Source of the DNA: Chloroflexota bacterium
Lineage (GTDB): Bacteria > Chloroflexota > Dehalococcoidia > Lucifugimonadales > UBA826
DNA length: 6,127 bases
Reading direction: 5' to 3'
Assembly (NCBI GenBank): GCA_002718095.1
Contig: PBDP01000005.1
Coordinates: forward strand, 311,616 to 317,742
Every line of letters begins with the position of its first letter. The stretch's first letter is position 1. The position numbers and the translations under genes are program-made. This document shows, piece after piece, positions 1 through 5,423 of the stretch. The notes below the pieces were generated by a model. The model saw nothing but the letters and a program-made list of their open reading frames with translations. It was not told where the DNA came from and made no database searches.

Positions 1-338
1 AATGAGGCTCTCCCTTGAATTTGAGTTCCGCCAATCAATGAAGCAGAATCTATAATTGCTGGGTAATATTTTTTTACATTTTCATCATTATAGATTTTAT
101 ACAAAGGTACTGCTGCGCCAATAGTTAAGCCAGCTTCAGGGCTATAACTTAATTCATTTAATTCAGGGATACTTTTTATGTTTATTACCTGATTAACACT
201 AACTCTAGGGTCGCCAACTCTTAATTGGACAATTAAATCTGTTCCCCCGGCTAATGGTTTAGCTTGTCCATTTGCGTCTGCTAATAACTTTACAGCCTCA
301 TCTATAGTTTGTGGGGTTTCAAAATCTATCCACTTCAA
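1..338 (-). CDS. FAD-binding subunit of a molybdenum hydroxylase (CoxM/xanthine dehydrogenase medium-subunit family), N-terminal part
   Basis: The gene runs off the left edge, leaving 112 codons of a family usually about 270-300 residues long. The translation begins MKWIDFETPQTIDEAVKLLA, the typical opening of the molybdopterin-dehydrogenase FAD-binding domain. PLAGGTDLI (residues 28-36) is the first FAD-pyrophosphate-binding motif, LTIGAAVPLY (71-80) is the conserved strand and helix after it, and IGGTQIQGRAS (102-112) leads into the second glycine-rich FAD loop, which lies beyond the edge. In this family the subunit carries electrons between the 2Fe-2S clusters and an external acceptor in complexes such as CO dehydrogenase, xanthine dehydrogenase or nicotinate-type hydroxylases. 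The substrate cannot be told from this fragment. The start is TTG, chosen because AGGAGG sits six bases upstream and no in-frame ATG or GTG lies nearby. Two tandem promoter-like sequences precede it. Family assignment is firm; calling it coxM specifically would be a guess. Confidence 0.88.
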   Translation of the reverse strand, partial: MKWIDFETPQTIDEAVKLLADANGQAKPLAGGTDLIVQLRVGDPRVSVNQVINIKSIPELNELSYSPEAGLTIGAAVPLYKIYNDENVKKYYPAIIDSASLIGGTQIQGRAS

Positions 339-344
339 ATGCTT

Positions 345-350
345 CCTCCT
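345..350 (-). promoter_or_regulatory. Ribosome binding site that fixes a TTG start
   Basis: On the minus strand the sequence is AGGAGG, then AAGCAT, then TTG. This is a perfect Shine-Dalgarno core with a six-base spacer. It decides the start of the CoxM-type gene at 338, since there is no nearby in-frame ATG or GTG. Confidence 0.85.
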
Positions 351-387
351 ACAATCTGTTTAGTAACACAATCTCATATCTTGATTA

Positions 388-416
388 ATTATATACATAT
401 ACGGGTTTTATGTGAA
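388..416 (-). promoter_or_regulatory. Predicted sigma70-type promoter, proximal copy, for the CoxM-type gene
   Basis: Read on the minus strand, TTCACA (411-416) is followed by a 17-base spacer and TATAAT (388-393). The -10 is a perfect consensus and the -35 differs from TTGACA at one base. Transcription would start near 381, giving a leader of roughly 40 bases that contains the AGGAGG ribosome site. The match and spacing are the best in the window. Promoter function is inferred, and AT-rich DNA gives chance -10 matches. Confidence 0.65.
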
Positions 417-418
417 GG

Positions 419-447
419 ATTATATACATATACGGGTTTTATGTGAA
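419..447 (-). promoter_or_regulatory. Predicted sigma70-type promoter, distal copy, for the CoxM-type gene
   Basis: This is an exact duplicate of the proximal promoter shifted 31 bases upstream: TTCACA at 442-447, a 17-base spacer, and TATAAT at 419-424 on the minus strand. The start would fall near 412, inside the proximal copy's -35 region. The two -35 elements are about three helical turns apart, so polymerases at the two sites would be expected to interfere or share regulators. The distal copy alone is flanked by an inverted repeat (440-457). Confidence 0.6.
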
Positions 448-457
448 GGAGCACATA
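440..457. promoter_or_regulatory. Inverted repeat over the distal -35, possible operator
   Basis: TATGTG (440-445) and CACATA (452-457) are perfect inverted arms of six bases around a six-base centre. The left arm overlaps the distal promoter's -35 element. The size suits a dimeric transcription factor, and the half-sites resemble those of CRP/FNR-family sites, but the distance between TGTG and CACA is six bases rather than the eight of the CRP consensus. It could also be a weak hairpin past the uvrA stop; no T tract follows on the minus strand. Confidence 0.25.
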
Positions 458-461
458 TGGA

Positions 462-3335
462 TTACGAATTTTCAAATAGGTTTCTTAAATATTTACCCGT
501 AAGAGAAATTTCATTAAGTGATACTTCTTCAGGGGTTCCTGTACACAGTATCTCCCCTCCAGAAATTCCTGCTCCTGGGCCTAAATCTATTATCCAATCT
601 GCATTTTTAATCAAGTCTAAGTGATGCTCTATCAGTAAAACTGAATTTCCGGCATCCACTAACCTATGCATGACTTTTAAAAGTTGGTCACAATCTTGAA
701 AAGACAGGCCAGTCGTAGGTTCATCAAGTATATATAAGGTTTGCCCTGTAGATCTTTTTGAAAGTTCAGTTGCTAATTTTATTCTTTGCGCTTCTCCTCC
801 ACTTAATTGTGGTGCTGGTTGACCTAGTTTTATATATCCTAATCCAACATCTTGCAAAGTTTGGAGTTTTCTTTTTATAGTAGGGATGTTTGAAAATAAA
901 TTTAAAGATTCTGATACTGTCATTCCTAATATTTCAGAAATATCTTTACCTTTATAATGGATATCTAAAGCTTCACGGTTATATCTTCCTCCGCGGCATA
1001 CTTCACAAGGTACTGTTACATCAGGTAAGAATTGCATTTCAATTGTGATGTATCCGTCTCCTGAGCAAGACTCACATCTCCCCCCTTTGACATTGAAAGA
1101 AAATCTTCCTGCTTTGTACCCTCTACTTCGGGCTTCTGGAACTTGGGCAAACAATTCTCTTATGGGAGTAAATGTTCCAGTATATGTAGCTGGATTGCTT
1201 CTAGGGGTTCTTCCAATAGGAGATTGGTCTATGTTAACAACTTTATCAATATGTTCTAAACCTTCAATGATTTTATATTTTCCTGGCCTATCTTTAGAAC
1301 GATAAAAATATTGAGCTAATCTCTTATATAATATTTCATTGATTAGAGTGCTTTTTCCAGATCCAGATACTCCAGTTACGCAAACTAATATTCCAAGAGG
1401 CACTTTAACAGTTATATTTTTTAAATTATTTTGCTCAGCTCCTTGTATGTGCAAATATTTGCCATTTGATGCTCGTCTCTTGGTCAACATAGGTATTTTT
1501 TTCTTACCTGATAGGTATTGACCAGTCAAAGATTTAGGTGACGTCATTATTTTTTGAGGAGTTCCTGATGCGACAACTTCACCACCATTTTCCCCAGCTC
1601 CTGGGCCAATATCTATGATGTAATCTGCTGAACGCATTATTGCTTCATCATGTTCTACTATTAATACACTATTTCCTACATCTCTTAACCCTTTCAATGT
1701 TGAAATAAGTAAGTCATCATCAGCCGGATGTAGCCCTATAGAAGGTTCATCGCATACATATAAAACTCCCATTAATCCAGAACCAATTTGGGTTGCTAGT
1801 CGGATTCTTTGAGATTCTCCACCACTTAAAGTTGATGCAGATCGGTTTAGGCTTAAATAATCTAATCCAATATTTAGCAAAAACTCTAACCTAGAAGTTA
1901 TTTCACTTAGTATTTGTGACGCAATCTTTTTATCTCTTGTGGTCAAAATATTAGTTTTACTTAGGTGAGTTATCCAATCATAAGATTCTCGTACTGGTAA
2001 CTCGCATATTTCCATGACATTATGTGAGTCAATAGTAACTGCAAGAGCTTCAGGTCTCAGGCGATATCCCTTGCATTTTTCACATGGCAAAGAAGTCATA
2101 TATCTTTCTATATATTTTCTAACATTATCTGATTCAGTTTCCCGGTGTCTTCTTTCTAAATTTTTTATAACACCTTCGAATTTTGTTGTCCATTTATTTT
2201 CGTGCCCTCGTTTATTTCGGTACTTAATTTCTATTTTATCTTTGTTGTTTCCGTAGAGAATAAGGTCTTTAATGTTTTGGTCAAGTTGATTTACCGGAAC
2301 ATTAGGGTCAAAGTTTGCTAGTTCAGATAATGCAAGCAATTGTTTCATATACCATGAAGATCGTGCTCTATTGAATCTTCCTCCGGCGTTGGCCCAAGGT
2401 TCAATTGCGCTTTCTAAGATTGATTTGGATTCGTCAGGTATTACTAACTCAGGATCAACGACTAATTTAAATCCTAATCCAGTACAACTTGTACAGGCAC
2501 CGTGGGGATTATTGAAACTAAATGTTCTAGGTTCTAATTCCGTAAAGCTGACGTCACAATCAGGACATGCAAAATTTTCTGAGAAAAATTTAGGATTTTG
2601 ATTATCTATATCGACTTTAATTATTCCATTAGCGTGTTTTAGTGCAGATTCAGATGAATCTGTTAGACGAGTTATATCTAAATTTGGACCTATGATTAAT
2701 CTGTCAACTACAATTTCTATATCATGCCAAATGTTTTTATCTAGTATTATCGAATCATTAAGATCTTTTGTCTCACCATCTATTTTAACTCTGACGAAAC
2801 CGGCATTTTTAGCATCTTCAATAACATCTCTATGCTCTCCTTTTCTTCTTTGAACGACAGGGGCCAGTATTTGTATTCGTGTTTTATCTGGTAGAGAGGC
2901 TATAGAGTCTACTATTTGTTGGACAGTTTGTTTTTCGACTAAGTTTCCACATTTATGACAATGGGCTATTCCTATTCGAGCAAATAATAATCTTAGATAG
3001 TCATATATTTCTGTCACTGTTCCTACAGTTGATCTTGGATTTTTGGATACTCCCTTTTGGTCTATTGATATTGCTGGAGATAGGCCTTCAATGTAATCAA
3101 CATCTGGTTTATCCATCCTGCCTAAGAATTGTCTTGCATAAGCCGATAGGGATTCAACATATCTTCTCTGTCCTTCAGCATATATTGTGTCAAATGCCAA
3201 AGAACTTTTACCTGATCCAGATACCCCCGTAACAACAACCAATTTATTTCGAGGTATTTCTACGTCAATATTTTTGAGATTGTGTTCTCTTGCACCTTTT
3301 ACTAATATGTTTTTTGTAATACGACGAGAGTTCAT
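462..3335 (-). CDS. uvrA: Excinuclease ABC subunit A (UvrA), nucleotide excision repair
   Basis: Full-length UvrA of 957 residues (family about 940-960). As a dimer with UvrB it scans DNA for bulky lesions and loads UvrB for UvrC incision in the cytoplasm. Two ABC ATPase modules are complete. The first has Walker A GVSGSGKS (37-44), signature LSGGESQ (503-509) and Walker B LYVCDEP (525-531). The second has Walker A GVSGSGKS (655-662), signature LSGGEAQ (844-850) and Walker B LYILDEP (867-873). Zinc-binding cysteines are present at 257, 260, 281 and 284, and at 754, 757, 777 and 780; further CxxC pairs lie at 126/129 and 418/421. The UvrB-binding and insertion regions fall between the first Walker A and first signature. 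The D-loop of the second module reads TTGLSFQD, with Ser878 where TTGLHF is usual. ATG is the only sensible start, although no clear Shine-Dalgarno precedes it. It is divergent from the aminotransferase gene, and no LexA box of the common types is visible upstream. Confidence 0.98.
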   Translation of the reverse strand: MNSRRITKNILVKGAREHNLKNIDVEIPRNKLVVVTGVSGSGKSSLAFDTIYAEGQRRYVESLSAYARQFLGRMDKPDVDYIEGLSPAISIDQKGVSKNPRSTVGTVTEIYDYLRLLFARIGIAHCHKCGNLVEKQTVQQIVDSIASLPDKTRIQILAPVVQRRKGEHRDVIEDAKNAGFVRVKIDGETKDLNDSIILDKNIWHDIEIVVDRLIIGPNLDITRLTDSSESALKHANGIIKVDIDNQNPKFFSENFACPDCDVSFTELEPRTFSFNNPHGACTSCTGLGFKLVVDPELVIPDESKSILESAIEPWANAGGRFNRARSSWYMKQLLALSELANFDPNVPVNQLDQNIKDLILYGNNKDKIEIKYRNKRGHENKWTTKFEGVIKNLERRHRETESDNVRKYIERYMTSLPCEKCKGYRLRPEALAVTIDSHNVMEICELPVRESYDWITHLSKTNILTTRDKKIASQILSEITSRLEFLLNIGLDYLSLNRSASTLSGGESQRIRLATQIGSGLMGVLYVCDEPSIGLHPADDDLLISTLKGLRDVGNSVLIVEHDEAIMRSADYIIDIGPGAGENGGEVVASGTPQKIMTSPKSLTGQYLSGKKKIPMLTKRRASNGKYLHIQGAEQNNLKNITVKVPLGILVCVTGVSGSGKSTLINEILYKRLAQYFYRSKDRPGKYKIIEGLEHIDKVVNIDQSPIGRTPRSNPATYTGTFTPIRELFAQVPEARSRGYKAGRFSFNVKGGRCESCSGDGYITIEMQFLPDVTVPCEVCRGGRYNREALDIHYKGKDISEILGMTVSESLNLFSNIPTIKRKLQTLQDVGLGYIKLGQPAPQLSGGEAQRIKLATELSKRSTGQTLYILDEPTTGLSFQDCDQLLKVMHRLVDAGNSVLLIEHHLDLIKNADWIIDLGPGAGISGGEILCTGTPEEVSLNEISLTGKYLRNLFENS

Positions 3336-3395
3336 AATTACTAATTTCTGTTACTTAATGTAGTTTGAATTAATGGGTTTCACTATTAGAAATAT

Positions 3396-3424
3396 TTGAT
3401 ATTTAATACTATATACCACATTAT
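3396..3424 (+). promoter_or_regulatory. Candidate promoter of the aminotransferase gene
   Basis: TTGATA (five of six matches to TTGACA) is separated by 17 bases from CATTAT (four of six to TATAAT). Transcription would start about 40 bases before the GTG codon. The composition is so AT-rich that chance matches are likely, so this is a candidate only. Confidence 0.3.
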
Positions 3425-3458
3425 ATATAGATATTGAGATATTATCTGCACACTTTAT

Positions 3459-3463
3459 AGGAG
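3459..3463 (+). promoter_or_regulatory. Ribosome binding site that fixes a GTG start
   Basis: AGGAG lies seven bases before the GTG at 3471. An ATG overlaps this GTG (3469-3471, ATGTG), but it is in another frame and meets TAG after three codons. The real start is therefore the GTG. Confidence 0.8.
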
Positions 3464-3470
3464 ACTGAAT

Positions 3471-4658
3471 GTGTCTTTAGATTTTGAAACAATTTATGCG
3501 TCTAATAAATTTGCTAACCCTAGGTTACAGCCTCCTAGAAGAGCTAAGTACGATTTCGCTGTTGCTTATGCAGATCCTAATTCGATACCTAATGCTGAAA
3601 TACTTATGTGTCTAGAAGAAGCTTTGTTAGATTATGGCTCTGAATTGGCTATATATACTCACACTCAAGGGAATACAAATCTTCGAGAATATCTTGTCAA
3701 TAAATTATCCCATAATAGAGACATTCAAGTTACTCCAGATGAAATAATACTGGGTAATGGATCTGCAGAAATTATAGATATGGTTTGTGATATTTTGTTA
3801 GATCCACATGACATTGTTCTAACGGACCAGTGGGTTTATGGAGGAACTCTTAAAACTCTTAGAAAAAAAATGACTGATATTAGAGGTGTTGAATCGGACG
3901 AAGAAGGCATGGTTCCTGAACTTTTGGAACAGTCAATTAAAAAAATTATTAAAGAAGGAAAACGGCCCAAATTACTTTATCTGATTCCTACTTTTCAAAA
4001 TCCTCAAGGTTTTACTATAACATCAGCGAGAAGAGAAAAAATATTAGAGATAACTAACAAATACAACATTCCGATCCTAGAAGATGATTGCTATGCTGAT
4101 AATAGATATGATGGGACTCAGGTAACGTCATTTTTTAATCTAGATGCTGAAGACAGTGTTATATATGTAGGGTCATTTTCTAAAATTATTGGTCCAGGTA
4201 TGGCTTTGGGTTATATGACAGCACCCTCTTCTGTTTTAGATATGATAATGAATGTAAAGAGGGGCAGAGTTAGTGATTTCACAGCTATGACTGTTGAAAA
4301 ATATGCTAATAGATTTCTAGATGAGCATATTTTGAAAATTAATCATATTCAAAAGAAGAGACGAGACTCTATGCTTTCTGCTTTAGGGGAAAATTTTGGA
4401 ACTTCAGCAAGATGGTCTAATCCAGATGGAGGCCTTTACATATGGCTTGAGCTGCCACAAGGTTGTGATGTTCAAAAATTAGTTGAGAAATCATTAAATC
4501 AGATTGATGTTGGATTCCATCCTGGGACAGATTACTCACCAGATCCTACTAAAGGTCATAATTTTATGAGACTATGCTATGGATATAATGACACGGAGGA
4601 AATTTCCACAGGTATATCGAAGTTGGCAGAGTTTCTGTCTAAAGAAGAAATTATATAG
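3471..4658 (+). CDS. PLP-dependent class I/II aminotransferase (fold type I; 2-aminoadipate/aromatic aminotransferase-like)
   Basis: This 395-residue protein has the full fold-type I aminotransferase core. YTHTQGNTNLREYL (62-75) is the N-terminal substrate and cofactor region. GNGSAEIIDM (95-104) is the phosphate-binding turn, and PTFQNPQG (173-180) supplies Asn177, which contacts the PLP ring oxygen. EDDCYAD (204-210) carries the aspartate that pairs with the PLP ring nitrogen and the following tyrosine. VGSFSK (233-238) gives Lys238 as the Schiff-base lysine, and FMRLCYG (365-371) gives Arg367 as the carboxylate-binding arginine. The pattern best fits the subgroup that includes MocR C-terminal domains, LysN and archaeal/yeast broad-specificity aminotransferases. 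No N-terminal GntR-type helix-turn-helix is present, so it is an enzyme rather than a MocR regulator. The likely reaction is transfer of an amino group between an amino acid and 2-oxoglutarate in the cytoplasm; the substrate cannot be read from sequence. It stands alone on its strand. Confidence 0.92.
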   Translation: MSLDFETIYASNKFANPRLQPPRRAKYDFAVAYADPNSIPNAEILMCLEEALLDYGSELAIYTHTQGNTNLREYLVNKLSHNRDIQVTPDEIILGNGSAEIIDMVCDILLDPHDIVLTDQWVYGGTLKTLRKKMTDIRGVESDEEGMVPELLEQSIKKIIKEGKRPKLLYLIPTFQNPQGFTITSARREKILEITNKYNIPILEDDCYADNRYDGTQVTSFFNLDAEDSVIYVGSFSKIIGPGMALGYMTAPSSVLDMIMNVKRGRVSDFTAMTVEKYANRFLDEHILKINHIQKKRRDSMLSALGENFGTSARWSNPDGGLYIWLELPQGCDVQKLVEKSLNQIDVGFHPGTDYSPDPTKGHNFMRLCYGYNDTEEISTGISKLAEFLSKEEII

Positions 4659-4671
4659 GTAATTTAATTAC
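4659..4671. other. Convergent gene junction with a short palindrome
   Basis: The aminotransferase stop (TAG ending at 4658) and the LON-domain gene stop (TAA, minus strand, 4664-4666) are separated by five bases. GTAATT-T-AATTAC (4659-4671) is a perfect 13-base palindrome around a single T, but it is too AT-rich and its loop too tight to be a convincing intrinsic terminator. No GC stem with T tract is seen on either side, so the transcripts probably overlap at their ends. Confidence 0.4.
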
Positions 4672-5317
4672 GGCCATACTGCATGTTCATTTTGGCATTT
4701 AATTTTTTACTTAAATCAATAATTTCACTATTTAAATAATGTAGACTAGCGTCTATTCTTTCTTTAGATGAGGCTACTTCTAAGAAATGTTGCTTTTCAG
4801 GAAGTTTTAAATTTAATAACTGTGGGATTAAGTATGATAGTTTTATTGGGTCATTTGGTACGGGAGGAGTTTTTTTCCATTCACCTTGAATATTTAATAA
4901 GTAATTAATGTAATTTTGGAACGATAATTTGGCTCTGCTTAATTCGTGTGAATCTATTGTCGAATCGATATAAGATTCTTCTATAATTTTTATTTCAGCA
5001 GTTATATAAGGGGTATCTGATACAGTTCTTGTGATTAGAAATTTTTTTATGCCTTCTAATATTAGATAATATTCATCTGAATCAGTTCTTTCTGAAGATT
5101 TAATTTCTGCTACAGTGCCGATATCATATGTTTTTGCAGGCCCTCCCACTTCATTACCATATTTTATTAGAGCTATGCCTATTTTTGAATTGTCATTTAG
5201 AGAATCTTGTAACATTTTTTTATATCGATCTTCAAATATACGTAATGGCATTGTTTCAAATGGAAATAGCACTGTATTTAAGGGGAATATAGGTAATATA
5301 TGTATATTTGACATCAT
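4664..5317 (-). CDS. Stand-alone LON peptidase N-terminal (substrate-binding) domain protein
   Basis: The 217-residue protein matches the LON substrate-binding (PUA-like) domain from end to end. LPIFPLNTVLFPFETMPLRI (8-27) followed by FEDRYKKM (28-35) is the hallmark opening. IGIALIKYGNEVGGPAKTYD (46-65) and IGTVAEI (66-72) form the next strands, and GIKKFLI (89-95) is the typical G-x-x-RF-like strand. The C-terminal helical part has KLPEKQHFLEVASSKERIDA (171-190), matching the usual KQ-LLE-ER pattern. No AAA+ ATPase or Ser-Lys protease domain follows, so this is not Lon protease. In Lon the domain binds substrates; the role of the small stand-alone proteins is not well defined. Two ATG codons stand in tandem at the start (5312-5317), and neither has a clear Shine-Dalgarno site. 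It is divergent from the XdhC-family gene and convergent with the aminotransferase. Family certain, function unknown. Confidence 0.9.
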   Translation of the reverse strand: MMSNIHILPIFPLNTVLFPFETMPLRIFEDRYKKMLQDSLNDNSKIGIALIKYGNEVGGPAKTYDIGTVAEIKSSERTDSDEYYLILEGIKKFLITRTVSDTPYITAEIKIIEESYIDSTIDSHELSRAKLSFQNYINYLLNIQGEWKKTPPVPNDPIKLSYLIPQLLNLKLPEKQHFLEVASSKERIDASLHYLNSEIIDLSKKLNAKMNMQYGRN

Positions 5318-5423
5318 AGCAATTATGAATTATTCATTATATGTTTTCAATTAAGAGAGTATAATATTAGTAAGTCGTATATTTAAGATAATTATACTGG
5401 ATATAGTATCTAGAGGTATTTCA
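5318..5423. promoter_or_regulatory. Divergent intergenic region between the LON-domain gene and the XdhC-family gene
   Basis: These 106 AT-rich bases should carry both promoters. Candidate -10 elements are TATAAT on the plus strand (5360-5365) for the XdhC-family gene, and TATAAT on the minus strand at 5336-5341 for the LON gene, the latter giving a leader of only about a dozen bases. Neither has a good -35 at normal spacing. Two inverted repeats are visible: ATGAAT-T-ATTCAT (5325-5337) right beside the LON start, and AGTATAAT (5358-5365) against ATTATACT (5391-5398) with 25 bases between. They are operator-like in size but AT-rich, so chance cannot be excluded. Confidence 0.35.
5412..5417 (+). 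promoter_or_regulatory. Ribosome binding site of the XdhC-family gene
   Basis: AGAGGT ends six bases before the ATG at 5424, and GAGGT is an exact match to the anti-Shine-Dalgarno complement. It supports the chosen start, since no other in-frame start with a ribosome site lies nearby. Confidence 0.7.

Larger units (their letters stand above)
388..450. repeat. Perfect 31-bp tandem direct repeat, two copies
   Basis: Copy one spans 388-418 and copy two spans 419-449, identical base for base and directly abutting; position 450 still matches the first base of the unit. The match breaks at 387 against 418 and at 420 against 451, so the duplicated block is essentially exactly 31 bp. It lies wholly in the gap between the uvrA stop codon and the start of the CoxM-type gene, both read leftward. 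Each unit contains a full promoter-like sequence on the minus strand. Two copies without spacer do not make a CRISPR array. A recent slippage duplication or a selected duplication are both possible. Confidence 0.95.
3336..3470. promoter_or_regulatory. Divergent intergenic region between uvrA and the aminotransferase gene
   Basis: These 135 very AT-rich bases must hold the promoters of both flanking genes. On the plus strand TTGATA (3396-3401), a 17-base spacer and CATTAT (3419-3424) form a modest sigma70-like candidate for the aminotransferase. An AT-rich inverted repeat, AAATAT-TTG-ATATTT (3390-3404), overlaps that -35, and AGATATT occurs twice as a direct repeat just downstream (3429-3435 and 3437-3443). 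For uvrA a TATAAT is present on the minus strand (3420-3425) but lacks a matching -35, so its promoter is unresolved. No GAAC-N4-GTTC or CTGT-N8-ACAG type LexA site is seen. Confidence 0.45.

Noticed and set aside
388-450. Two repeat copies as a minimal CRISPR array
   Set aside because: The copies abut with no spacer, the unit has no typical repeat palindrome, and no cas gene is present.
440-457. CRP binding site
   Set aside because: TGTG and CACA are six bases apart instead of eight, so it is not the canonical CRP consensus; kept only as a possible operator.
440-457. Intrinsic terminator of uvrA
   Set aside because: The six-bp stem is AT-rich and on the minus strand is followed by an A-rich, then C-containing stretch rather than a T tract.
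412-624. Plus-strand reading frame of 70 codons that begins in the tandem repeat and has a GAAGGAG-like site before an internal ATG
   Set aside because: Most of it is antisense to the conserved C-terminal end of UvrA, and the product resembles no known protein pattern.
1045-3232. Several plus-strand frames of 60-86 codons within uvrA
   Set aside because: All lie antisense to highly conserved UvrA coding sequence and have no ribosome sites or protein-family motifs.
3471-4658. MocR-type transcription regulator
   Set aside because: The protein starts directly with the aminotransferase fold and has no N-terminal GntR helix-turn-helix domain.
4664-5317. Truncated Lon protease
   Set aside because: The reading frame covers the whole domain with its natural C-terminal helices, and no ATPase or protease remnant follows downstream, where the aminotransferase gene lies instead.
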